64,000 nucleotides of DNA from Sugiyamaella lignohabitans (lineage: Eukaryota; Ascomycota; Dipodascomycetes; Dipodascales; Trichomonascaceae), in assembly GCF_001640025.1 (NCBI RefSeq), contig NC_031671.1, forward strand, positions 1,860,001 to 1,924,000, in the 5' to 3' direction. Under the pieces are notes generated by a model. The model searched no databases. It was not told the DNA's origin and was given only the letters and a program-made list of their open reading frames with translations. This document shows positions 1-9,436 of the stretch, in pieces. A program made the translations under genes and the position numbers. Position 1 is the first letter of the stretch; each line of letters opens with the position of its first letter.

Positions 1-545
1 CGCACAGTCTTAGTTTTGGAAGTTAGGCGTCTAATGAAGATAATCAGATGCAATCAATAATATTACTGCCATTATGTGTGCTGTTCTGTATAAACCTTAC
101 GAGTTTTGCTGATTGAATAGAAAAATTTGGTATTTGCGATCCCTCACGGCCTGCAGTTGACTGCTACTTCAAGATTATAATGTTGTACTTTTCAGCGACG
201 TAATACATACTAAAACTATTGAAAAACACATGTGACATTTCTAATGGCTTGCGTTTAGACGCTGAGTATAACTGCTATATTTTGGATAATGGTAACCGTG
301 CTAACCATCAAACTATTGGAACAAACTACAATGATGGGCTCCCAAGGTCGCAGAAAGTCTAACGCCGCAACACGAATCGCCTTCTTCATTGCCATAGTCA
401 AGTATATGTGATTCACATCCTGCAAAAATCTACGAGGGGTTTTATTGGTTCCGCCATATTGGGCTCTGAAATTGAGGTTTAGAATTTGAACCAATATTTC
501 TCACAGGAGATATGTATATCTATATAGATAATGTATTAGGAAATG
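1..545 (-). pseudogene. Deleted third copy of the P-loop family (promoter and start fused to 3' repeat)
   Basis: Read on the minus strand, about 545-455 matches the promoter end and start-codon region of the two full copies (shared ATATCTCCTGTGAGA and CCCAATATG; compare 9380-9440). Within about 35 bases the match switches to the repeat that lies downstream of copy 1 (4800-5220), and positions 1-425 align to it as an inverted copy, roughly 90% by eye. Almost the whole coding region, about 2.9 kb, is missing. The retained ATG at 457 leads to a stop after 14 codons. The repeat runs off the left window edge. An alternative view is that 1-425 and 4800-5220 are terminal inverted repeats of one element, but the promoter and start remnant argues for a deleted inverted copy. 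Confidence 0.7.
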
Positions 546-1394
546 AGGCATCTCTGATCTGTCACATACGTTTAGGGGTTATCGGGCTATGGGTGAATAT
601 TTGCTTCATAGGAACGACCTGGTCCCTGCAGATAGCCAATATGCATGCTGTATTAAAGATGCATCTAGTTCCTAAGGTGTAACTGAGATTGGCAAGGATC
701 GGAGCTATGTTAAGCGGGCTGGTCTGACTTGAGCTCGATTTACAGCCGTTCTCGTCCGTTTCTGATCTCCCTTGCATGTATCATTTTAACCCTCTTATGG
801 GCCAGTTTTGACGTCCTGCACTATCTGAAACTGTTTTGATTATGCGTCCGAATTAAGTAAATCATCGTCGCCAAGTGCATAGCTATTTCAAAATCCCTGT
901 AAAAAATATATCGCACAAATGATATATGGGATTACTTCCGAATTATATACTATACTGGTCGAGTTGATAATATTATTTATGCACAAGACAAATATATTTG
1001 TTTGATGTATGTTCTCGGACGTTAGGTCTTTCTCTATAATGCCTCTGGGCCACCTTTATTTTCTTTTGATGCATCTTTACTTTCTTTTGAGGCATCTTTT
1101 GTAACGGGAACTAGAAATGGATAATGATTTCTCTTGATATCAGTCTAATTTCTTTACCCTCCCCCTCTATAGTTCTTTATTTCTCAGGGCCAAAATAGTT
1201 AAATCGTAACTCTCTAACAGACTACTATTTGGTGCTCCCAAGAAAACATCTCAATTGCAATTCCATTAGACTCCATCGGACTTGATTTAATATGCTATTG
1301 TTTCTTTTCCTAAACATTGCACAACCCCACCATACAGTCACGTGTCGAGTTATGTGCACACTCACTATGCTATTGAAATTCCTATAGCATTGGC
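546..1394. other. Intergenic DNA upstream of P-loop copy 1
   Basis: No convincing gene. From about 890 the sequence matches the region upstream of copy 2 (8880-9430), for example the shared ATGGGATTAC and TCTATAATGC blocks, so this is conserved promoter DNA of the family. Positions 546-890 show no match that I can identify. Confidence 0.6.
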
Positions 1395-1396
1395 CT

Positions 1397-1466
1397 CATA
1401 TATATAGACAACATATCTCCATTGAGCAATGGTTCATCTTCCAAACATCAATCTCGAAAACGCAAT
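1397..1466 (+). promoter_or_regulatory. TATA box and leader of P-loop copy 1 with overlapping upstream ORF
   Basis: A TATATATA box lies at about 1398-1406. An upstream ATG at 1429 opens a 14-codon frame whose TGA (1468-1470) overlaps the main ATG (1467-1469) as ATGA. Such an arrangement could reduce translation or allow re-initiation; that is inference. The aligned position in copy 2 reads ATA, so the upstream ORF is specific to copy 1. Confidence 0.45.
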
Positions 1467-4394
1467 ATGAATGAACCAGATGATCCATTTTACAAATTGT
1501 ATCCTGTTAAAGAGTACTTAAAGTTCGTAGCCGAATGCCTTGGAAAAGTGTTTTTGTCTAAGAGGCAGAAAAAGTTGAACTCGCTCCGTGAGAGCTTTTA
1601 TCAATTTGGCTACCTCGACCGGAGACGCGATCGTGTGTACTCCCTCCCTCACAGGTTATACGAATTACAAAAAGACAACGGCAGATCGGCCCTGGATACT
1701 TTAAAAAAAAATTTCTACATAAATTTCGAGGACCTCTGCCCCTATGTGGAACTATTTCCTTGCATACTCGACTTCTTGATTTCTCAGCGCCCCGAGTTTC
1801 CACTATGCAAAGTCGAGAATCTTACTGAATTGATAAAAGTCATCTGTCGTAAACATAATGTGCGAGTACTTGACGACTGGCAGAAGGATGGACCATACTC
1901 TAATTTTAGAGAGGTTGTGGCGTTGTTTGTAGCGGCACGTAGCCCTCCACGAATCCAACAAGAATTAGTTCAGATGTTTGAAGAGAGACACACGGCTCCA
2001 ATGTCTGGACCTTTCTTCAGCTTTATTAAAGAGACAATTGGGAAAGTATCAGACGGATTGCCTCGCGTATATTCGCCTTGTGTTCATATCTTTCAGGGCA
2101 GCATGAACGGTAAATCGAGATTGATCAAGGATCTAGCTTCTCGTCACGTTTACTTGAGCTATATGTGCTTGGGCAGAAGAGTCGGTTTTGGATATCCTAG
2201 CCTTCGTTTCAGTCAGAGTATTAATAGTATCAGTGGGCTGGGATATTTGGACTCCCATGATGCAGTCGATTTCGCTGGAGATGTTTTGCTATTCCTTGTT
2301 TGCACACTTCAAGTGATCGTCGAAGGACTAGAACACAACGATGACAATTATACAACAGTGGAGAAATTCTGGACTTTCCAAGAGACATTGTCAGTCTTCG
2401 AGCAAACTGTAGAGAGGAGCTTTGCAGACAAGAAACGTTCGGAAAAAGATATATGGCAGTCCCCCTCAGCTATTACTGTTACGCAAGATAATCTGATACT
2501 CTCTCAGGAAATACAACAGCTACTACGAAGCGAATGGGCCAAATACAGCACAGCACTAAAGGGGATCAAGGACACGAATATAGAAAAGTACTTTGTGCTC
2601 GCTATCGATGACGCTGGCGTTCTGAATATGAAATATGATCAAAGTTTAATGAGCTTCTCTTATTTTCAAATGTTCAAAAAAGTGGCACATTGCCTTGTGG
2701 CTGAAGATCTATGGGGTGGGTTTGCCATAGTCCTCGCGAGTACCTCAGCTCTTCGTGATTATGATGTTTCTTACAGTGATTCAGTTTTAATGGACGTTGA
2801 GACCTGGTTCGACCTAGACACCTTCGATATGCACGTACGATGGGATGAAAAACCGCTTACCTTAGACTTCAGTGACATTGGAACCTTGAGATTCTATGCC
2901 AAGTTTGGTAGACCCATGTGGAAGCAGTACGTTGACCGTGGGCAAGAGAGCGAACTTTTAGCAGACGCCAGTGCTAAGCTCAGGGGAAGATACACTGAAT
3001 GGCTATCAAAGCATCACACGCTTCTCGTGATATACGCTCCGGTCATGAATCTCGATTTTCGTACAGCGGAAAGCTTGGTAGGATCTCGAATGGCCACAGT
3101 CCTAAGTGTGTCTGATCAACGTGATGTTCTCAAGGTAGGATATCCTAGTGAACCTATTCTGGTCATGGCAGCCCATAAAATCTTGCAAGGCGAAAATGAC
3201 CTTGATCTTATTTCACACCTGCTTAGCGACAAGGTCCTGTCTCCTGCGAATGCTAGTGAATTTATCGCGAGATGGATGTTGCTGGATGTTCTGAAAACTG
3301 CAGGTTTGCGCGATGGCTTACAGAGCAATTACTGTCGTGTTCGTGATCTTTTCAATGGCCTCAATGAAAAGTATCACGTCACCTGTAGCTCTGGCCATCC
3401 AAATGAACATCAGTTACTTAATGAGAGAATACATATCAACCACTGGATGACTCTTGATTCTGAGTGTACTATACGGATGTTGGCGCTCGGATTCTTGAGA
3501 GGCTGTGGATTTTGCTTTGAAACAAGAGACAGAGATTTTGATCTCATCATCCCCATATATTTGGAAAGCCGACAGGTTGACCTTACAAACATCAGACTCT
3601 TTGAAGGGGACGAGGATAGTCAATGGGGATTAGCAGAGTTAAGTTTAGTATCTCAAGCATTCAGTGTTCTTCTCATTCACGTCAGTAAGAACGAATATTC
3701 GCGTGGCGGTCATTACGTCTCCATTCACGATAAAATGGTTGAAGAGGTGGAACTGATATTTGGAAGATACAAGCCATGTATTAGTTTGCATATGAATTTG
3801 GGAGCAGATCCACCCTCCGCTCATGAACAGGAACCCAGGTATAGTGTGAACTGGGCAAATGTCTTTGCAAATCAAGAAGATTGGGCTGATATCCATATGC
3901 AAGAAAGAGAGGCTGTGTTAGCTCAAGATTTTAATCTTGCCTTTGACCTTTATGTCACAGCCCACAACAATTCAAACAGCGAATTCATTGATAGATTGCA
4001 GAATGTAGTTAGCTTGTCTGTAGAAGGTAGTGAGAGTCCTTCAGAGAAGATTACGTTGCAAAGGAATGCGTCGACTGGTTATCGTAAACAGACAGAGGCG
4101 ATTAGGGAAGCTCGTCAAAAGAGACAAGAGCAGCAGCACAATCTAACAGAAGGCAATGAAGGCCAGCGACATCATGAGACCCAAGTAATAGGGATGTCCT
4201 CTATTGTTAGTCGATTACGCCCTCGCCCCGCAAACCAACTGTTGGATAAGCCTAGCTCTGCGGTTAATGCAGAGGAATCATTGGCACCTGACAATTCAGA
4301 AAGTAAAGAACCGACAAACGGAGTGAAAGCCCTTAAGCGAAGGGCAGCTCCTGTAAATCGTCCTAGAAGACGTCGAGGATCTGGTCCTAGATAA
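1467..4394 (+). CDS. P-loop ATPase-like protein, fungal expanded family, copy 1
   Basis: This encodes 975 residues from the ATG at 1467; the frame is open back to a TTG at 1422, but copy 2 starts at the matching ATG. I do not recognise a named orthologue. Visible motifs resemble a P-loop NTPase: VHIFQGSMNGKSRLI near residues 208-222 (a GKS loop lacking the usual first Gly spacing), the hydrophobic-Asp-Asp stretch FVLAIDDAG near 376-384 like Walker B, GFAIVLAST near 417 like sensor 1, and FGRPMW near 479. The C-terminus is Gln/Glu-rich and then strongly basic (RRRRGSGPR). Expanded fungal P-loop families, some with Crinkler-like architecture, show similar motif order; this is a family-level guess. 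The paralogue at 9437 aligns over the full length. Function and cellular location are unknown. Confidence 0.75.
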   Translation: MNEPDDPFYKLYPVKEYLKFVAECLGKVFLSKRQKKLNSLRESFYQFGYLDRRRDRVYSLPHRLYELQKDNGRSALDTLKKNFYINFEDLCPYVELFPCILDFLISQRPEFPLCKVENLTELIKVICRKHNVRVLDDWQKDGPYSNFREVVALFVAARSPPRIQQELVQMFEERHTAPMSGPFFSFIKETIGKVSDGLPRVYSPCVHIFQGSMNGKSRLIKDLASRHVYLSYMCLGRRVGFGYPSLRFSQSINSISGLGYLDSHDAVDFAGDVLLFLVCTLQVIVEGLEHNDDNYTTVEKFWTFQETLSVFEQTVERSFADKKRSEKDIWQSPSAITVTQDNLILSQEIQQLLRSEWAKYSTALKGIKDTNIEKYFVLAIDDAGVLNMKYDQSLMSFSYFQMFKKVAHCLVAEDLWGGFAIVLASTSALRDYDVSYSDSVLMDVETWFDLDTFDMHVRWDEKPLTLDFSDIGTLRFYAKFGRPMWKQYVDRGQESELLADASAKLRGRYTEWLSKHHTLLVIYAPVMNLDFRTAESLVGSRMATVLSVSDQRDVLKVGYPSEPILVMAAHKILQGENDLDLISHLLSDKVLSPANASEFIARWMLLDVLKTAGLRDGLQSNYCRVRDLFNGLNEKYHVTCSSGHPNEHQLLNERIHINHWMTLDSECTIRMLALGFLRGCGFCFETRDRDFDLIIPIYLESRQVDLTNIRLFEGDEDSQWGLAELSLVSQAFSVLLIHVSKNEYSRGGHYVSIHDKMVEEVELIFGRYKPCISLHMNLGADPPSAHEQEPRYSVNWANVFANQEDWADIHMQEREAVLAQDFNLAFDLYVTAHNNSNSEFIDRLQNVVSLSVEGSESPSEKITLQRNASTGYRKQTEAIREARQKRQEQQHNLTEGNEGQRHHETQVIGMSSIVSRLRPRPANQLLDKPSSAVNAEESLAPDNSESKEPTNGVKALKRRAAPVNRPRRRRGSGPR

Positions 4395-4759
4395 ATGTCT
4401 AAAATTTATAGTACAAATTTAGTATCTCTGATCTTATCGATTTTAGTTGCGTTAGTACCGAAGAAACCCTTTGTATTTTATACCGGTTTTCGAGGATTAA
4501 TATCGAAATATTTGTTTTTGTTTATTCTCATCACAAGGACGGCAAGGGAATCAAGTACTTGCCTCTTGTCTAACATGTCCAGGAAAATCGACACACGTGA
4601 GCTTTGCACCTGACATGTTCTGCCAGGCAAGTGACGAGGCCATTGAATCCCAGTTTTAGGGATGGGTGAATAATGGCCAGAATTTCGAAACTCACATTTT
4701 CGGTGCTTTCAGTGATTTGTTATAATTAGTAGCCATACAACCCTGGTCTGGACCACTAG
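4395..4759. other. 3' flank of P-loop copy 1
   Basis: AT-rich non-coding DNA. It shares short blocks with the region after copy 2 (12480-12780), for example GACATGTTCTGCCAGGCAAG versus the matching block near 12718, so the homologous unit extends past the stop codon. No gene seen. Confidence 0.5.
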
Positions 4760-5265
4760 ATATTGTCATAAATATATTTTCGTCAACCTTGCAACAGCAG
4801 GGTCCTGCAATTTTGCAGGATGTGAATCACATAGACTTGACTATGCTGTGGCGATTCGTGTTGCGGTATTAGACTTTCTGTGACCTTTGGAGCCCATCAT
4901 TGTAGTTAGTCCCAATAGTTTGACGGTCAGCATGGTTACCATTATCCAAAATATAGCAGTTATACTCAGCGTCTAAACGCAAGCCATTGGAAACGTCACA
5001 TGTGTTTTCAATAGTTTTAGTATATATTACGTCGCTGAAAAGTACAACATTGTAGTCAACCGCAGGCCGTGAGGATCGCAAATACCAAATTTTTCTATTT
5101 CAATCTGCGAAACTCCTCAGGTTTATACAGAACAACACACATAACGGCAGTAATATTATTGATTGCATCTGATTATCTTCATTAGACGCCTAACTTCCAA
5201 AACTCAGACTGCGCAGTATCCCCGATATACTTATCGGATAATGCGATGTAAGCGAGACCATACCC
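4760..5265 (+). repeat. Family 3' repeat R1
   Basis: About 0.5 kb starting near CATAAATATATTTTCG and ending near GCGCAGTATCCCCGATATAC. It matches 1-425 in inverted orientation and 8263-8850 and 12848-13390 in direct orientation, with landmarks GCAGGGTCCTGC, GGTTACCATTATCCAAAAT and ATTAGACGCC. It contains no coding signal of its own; short ORFs in it are relics or chance. Confidence 0.8.
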
Positions 5266-5519
5266 TGCTCACCAAAAATTTGATTGTATTTTTTTAAACA
5301 ACCCAAATAATATTGGCTATGGAGAGGAGAGGTATAGTAACAGTGTTGCTTTGTAAGATAGCTTCAGACGCCAATGAGCAGGAGTCCTCTAAACGGCAGG
5401 CAAATACTTTTTTAACGACTCGAGTACAGGATATGGGGCAGAGCCCCATCCAGCAGACGCAACGTGGCGGCAAGCGACTCCGTAGATGCTTTAGAATTCT
5501 ATATACAATGCAAGGATGA
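5266..5519. other. Short spacer after TRZ1
   Basis: Non-coding DNA between repeat R1 and the TRZ1 stop codon. The open frame at 5313-5519 has no recognisable protein features. Confidence 0.5.
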
Positions 5520-7919
5520 TTAGTCTAAGAGTTGTTCCTCTTGAGCCTCAGTTTCAGCAAATACTTGGCGAAGGTCGTTAACCTGTTTGAGCTGGTTTGG
5601 AACCTCACTGACGAGCATTTGCATCCCATCAAATGCCAAGGCCAGCGGGGAGCCTAGAATGTCAACATCACCGAGCTCTGGCAATTTGGGGTACCTTTGC
5701 GAGAAGTGGGTTAGGATGGTCGCTTTGGCTCTCATGGCCCTGCTGACTGAAATAGCCTCGCCAATGGTAGAATGGCGTTTGGCTTTTGCTTCCTCAGCCA
5801 GCTCATTTTCGTGAGTCGCCTCATGGATCAACATATCGCTGTCGGCTCCGATTGTTCGTGCAAAAAACATATTGGGGCGACTATCGCCCGAATATGACAC
5901 CTTGAATGTTGTATCAGTGAAGGTTACAGAAACACAATAGGCAAGATCGCAATGAATAGCCCGACACGTCTCAATTTTTGTTCCCGATAGAACAGCAGAA
6001 ATATCGTCTTCGGTGCTGTGATCACGCTCCTCAATAACAGCGTTGTAGTACCCTTTGCCGTAAATGAATCTCGCACAGTCGATAAATATGATACGTTTAG
6101 TTTCTAGTCCCATATTTAATGTAGGCATGATCGCTGCCCATTCGGCCACGAACGATTTGAATGGTCCTGGTGCCACAAGTGCGAGCTGTCTGTTGTTACC
6201 TTCATTCACTCGTAACCATTCATCTATCACAGACAGTGAGCCAAGATGATGGTCTGCATGCAAATGGCTTATATACAGAACGTCCAGCTCTCTCAGCAGT
6301 TTTTCAGTGCCTACAGGACCGAAGTTCCGTTTGATCGATCCTAGAGTTCCTTCACCACAGTCAAACATAATCGCTTTCGAGGAGTTCCCGAATGGAACTC
6401 GTACAACTGTACACGACACATTGCGATACTTGGATGGCTGCGAACTTCCCGTTCCCAGAGTTATGACTTGCGGTTCGTCAATTACAGCCAAATCGCTCTC
6501 TACTGTACCTTCTACCTTACCAATAATAGGCTCTACATTCAGTGAACTAACGTCCAAGTCTTTACTAGGAGTTGAACCAGCATCGGCACTTTTCTCTGCA
6601 CCAGGCTCCATATCAACCGTATCATTGCCATTGCCATTGCCATTACTTCTAGCACTGGACTTGGCCTTCTTATTTACGTTTTCAGAGGCAGTGGCACTAG
6701 TACTGGTGCTTTTCAAGTCTTGAACAGCCTCATGTTTGATTTGTGGTTCAAGGGTCGTAATATCTAAACTTTTAAGCAGTTTGAAAGAGGCTGGATCAAG
6801 AATCGATGAAGAAAACACGCTGTCTGAAAGATCTAACTTGGAGCCTATACTGTATAGCTTTTTAAAGTTTGAAGGAAACAAATTCCGTAGCTTATCATTC
6901 AATAATGCCAATGATTCTAAAGTTATCGTGTTTGGAGAATAGTGGGGATGACAAAAGTACTGCAAGACATTATTATGGGCCAGTTTTGTAATAAATTCGT
7001 AATACTTTCCTTCAAATGGATTCACGCTTTCGCCGAGAAAATGATACACTACTTTAATGTCGATATCATAAGGCTCTCCAGAGACGCTGCTAGTACTACT
7101 ACTAATACTGCTGACACTAGATATATCTGAATTATCATCAGTTTCCTCGTATTTGCGCTTTCTCGTCAAATGCTTATCCCAGGGAAACGTAACAACGCCA
7201 TCAACATACTCGTTTGAAGGACAGTCAATGACAAGCACTCTTGGCGGCGTTTTGGCCGGCTCCATAACCTCATGAGGGTGTACTGTCCTACCATCAGGCG
7301 TAATGACTGACCGTCCTTCAGTGAGTTCTCTGTACATGACTCCCTTAGGAACACCAAGTTCCCTTGCCTTCTCAACTAGAAACTTTCCTCTTGATGGCAG
7401 TATTTGAACGATATACGAGCTAGCTGGTTGTGGTGATGCAAATGATGATGAGGTAATTGCTGATGTTTCCCGTCTTTTGGGCCCCGACTGTGACTTTGAG
7501 TCTGATGTTAGCGAAGGTTTGATGCCAACACCCTCTACAGCGATCAACTCATCCTGAAATGTACTCCCAGGGCTCCTCAAATCCACATCTAAGCCCTCAT
7601 GAAAAATGAAATGTCTCCAGCTCTGTTTTACTGGTTCGATATTAACACTAGCAGACTGGACACTTGTTCTACCTTGATTTTCTCCTCCGAAAGTAAGCAA
7701 GAATCCAGGCAGTCCACCAACGGTGTCCCAACTGACTGTACCAGTGAGAAATATATGCTGAAGCTTGGCCATACGAATGCGATTCTGAGACAGTGTTCTC
7801 TGGAGACCCTCGCTAAATTGACCAATAATATACTTTGTACCCAGACGCGTCTGAATCATTAAAGAAGGACCCGCATTATCATAAGTAGGATGCGACAGCA
7901 CCTGGATGGCAGTCTTCAT
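5520..7919 (-). CDS. TRZ1: tRNase Z, long form (tRNA 3' endonuclease)
   Basis: tRNase Z cuts the 3' trailer from tRNA precursors in nucleus and mitochondria. From the ATG at 7919 it has 799 residues, typical of the long eukaryotic form (Saccharomyces Trz1 is about 838). The C-terminal metallo-beta-lactamase half carries the PxKxRN-type motif SQPSKYRN, the zinc motif SHLHADHHLGS near residue 549, the aspartate region YSGDSRP, and the later His motifs HEATHENE and LTHFSQRYP. The N-terminal half is the inactive lactamase-like domain. The reading frame stays open upstream of the ATG to a TAA at 8061-8063 and would add 47 residues with no acidic residue and many Arg/Ser, like a mitochondrial presequence (see findings). 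The gene lies between two P-loop family copies. Identity is secure; the exact start is not. Confidence 0.95.
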   Translation of the reverse strand: MKTAIQVLSHPTYDNAGPSLMIQTRLGTKYIIGQFSEGLQRTLSQNRIRMAKLQHIFLTGTVSWDTVGGLPGFLLTFGGENQGRTSVQSASVNIEPVKQSWRHFIFHEGLDVDLRSPGSTFQDELIAVEGVGIKPSLTSDSKSQSGPKRRETSAITSSSFASPQPASSYIVQILPSRGKFLVEKARELGVPKGVMYRELTEGRSVITPDGRTVHPHEVMEPAKTPPRVLVIDCPSNEYVDGVVTFPWDKHLTRKRKYEETDDNSDISSVSSISSSTSSVSGEPYDIDIKVVYHFLGESVNPFEGKYYEFITKLAHNNVLQYFCHPHYSPNTITLESLALLNDKLRNLFPSNFKKLYSIGSKLDLSDSVFSSSILDPASFKLLKSLDITTLEPQIKHEAVQDLKSTSTSATASENVNKKAKSSARSNGNGNGNDTVDMEPGAEKSADAGSTPSKDLDVSSLNVEPIIGKVEGTVESDLAVIDEPQVITLGTGSSQPSKYRNVSCTVVRVPFGNSSKAIMFDCGEGTLGSIKRNFGPVGTEKLLRELDVLYISHLHADHHLGSLSVIDEWLRVNEGNNRQLALVAPGPFKSFVAEWAAIMPTLNMGLETKRIIFIDCARFIYGKGYYNAVIEERDHSTEDDISAVLSGTKIETCRAIHCDLAYCVSVTFTDTTFKVSYSGDSRPNMFFARTIGADSDMLIHEATHENELAEEAKAKRHSTIGEAISVSRAMRAKATILTHFSQRYPKLPELGDVDILGSPLALAFDGMQMLVSEVPNQLKQVNDLRQVFAETEAQEEQLLD

Positions 7920-8060
7920 ACCTCCGATATATTTGCGACGACTACTGCTATTACGCGATCTCAAGCTTTTGCCCTTGGTAGATAGTTGTCGAAGCAGTAA
8001 AGACGAAGTGCCAAAAGACACCGTCGGATTCCAGATTGGCCTACGGGCTAGAATTATGAC

Positions 8061-8262
8061 TTAATGGCTCACAGCGCTGGTACTCGTCACCTAGCCCGAA
8101 TTGATGCTAGATCCGATATTTCAGAATAAATACAAAGATTCGATATTACGCACTGTCAGTATCCAATCTGTACTAAGGAAATGTAAAACAAATCAAAAAA
8201 AAATGAACACTAGTTTAATAAATACGTTGATGAATAGTGAGTGACTTGATCCCTAGAGATCG
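8061..8262. promoter_or_regulatory. TRZ1: TRZ1 upstream region
   Basis: AT-rich spacer between the TRZ1 open frame and repeat R2. No ATG that could start a longer TRZ1, and no convincing branch site for an upstream exon, was found on the minus strand here. Confidence 0.4.
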
Positions 8263-8850
8263 GCATAAATATATTTTCATGTCAGCCTTGCGTCAGCAGG
8301 GTCCTGCAATCTCCGTTGCAGAGTATCAATCATGTATGATTAACCACATCAACAAGAGAGTGACTAGTACTGGGGGTACTAGATCTTTGTAACCAATCGG
8401 ACCACATTGAACAATAAAAGGTGCCTAAGAAAACAGATCCCGTAAGTCTTTCCAATTAGTTTGATGGTCACCATTGTTACCATTATCCAAAATCATCCAG
8501 TGCCAGTACTTAAAGTTCGCAATACTAAATCACCAACTTCTCTTAAAAATCTTGATCTTCACCTTATTAGCTTCGCATATGTGATATCACACGTTTTAGT
8601 ACGGGTTCCGTCGTTGAAAAGTAGAACATTATAAATCTTGAAGTAGTAGGTCACTACAGGTCGTGAAGACAACCAATCTCTCTATTCCAATCAGTTAGAC
8701 ACCAATGATTATAAATGTAACAATAATAATAATAGGAGGATTATTGACTGCTTCTGATTGATTACCCTCAAATTAGACGCCTCTGACCCAGAAGGTGCAG
8801 GATCGTCAAGAAGCTGATCGGGTATAAGTAAATAAACCTCGCATATGCAT
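8263..8850 (+). repeat. Family 3'-type repeat R2, upstream of copy 2
   Basis: A diverged copy of R1 in the same orientation, beginning at CATAAATATATTTTCATGTCAGCC and carrying the landmark GGTCCTGCAAT, the block TTACCATTATCCAAAAT and ATTAGACGCC. It lies directly before the copy 2 promoter. Together with R3 it places copy 2 between direct repeats. Confidence 0.75.
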
Positions 8851-8859
8851 TATCAGTTC

Positions 8860-9436
8860 CATGGCCCTGCCCAGTAAAACGTATATCGTGCTCATAAAAT
8901 ATGGGATTACTTCGCAGGTATATACTTTACAGGTCGAGTCGATAACGCTATATGTATATGGCTCATGCATAGTTCAGTACACGTTCTCAGACAACATGTT
9001 TCACTCTATAATGCATATGGACCAATTTTTTTTTCATATCATATCTTATCTCGTGAGGTATCTTTTTTGTAACTGAAATTTTAGGCAAGGATAATTGTTT
9101 GCACTTGATACCAGCTTTGTTATCTCTGCGTACTAACTTGCTCAGTAGCTTATGTCATACTACTTCTATAGTTATATATTATCTTTCTCAGAATACTATT
9201 GGGTGCTCCAAGTTAACAAGTCTCATTGCTATTCCGTTAGACTCCGTTATCTTTGGTTGCTTATGCTATTGTTCTTTTTCGTAAACATCTTACAAGCCCT
9301 CTAACAGTCACGTTTTGCATTATGTGCAACACACTATGGTATTTAAATTCCTATAGCGTTGGTCTCATTTATAGAGACTACATATCTCCTGTGAGAGAAA
9401 TAGTTCATTTTCTAAACGTTAACTTTAAGGCCCAAT
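8860..9436 (+). promoter_or_regulatory. Promoter region of P-loop copy 2
   Basis: Aligns with 890-1466 upstream of copy 1 over its whole length. Shared marks include ATGGGATTACTTC, CAGGTCGAGT and the run just before the gene, CATATCTCC. The TATA-like element is TTATAGAG near 9370. Two moderate plus-strand ORFs here (from 8861 and 9253) are not supported by any conserved counterpart in copy 1. Confidence 0.6.

Noticed and set aside
4395..4613. Small ORF directly after P-loop copy 1
   Set aside because: The aligned region after copy 2 does not keep this frame.
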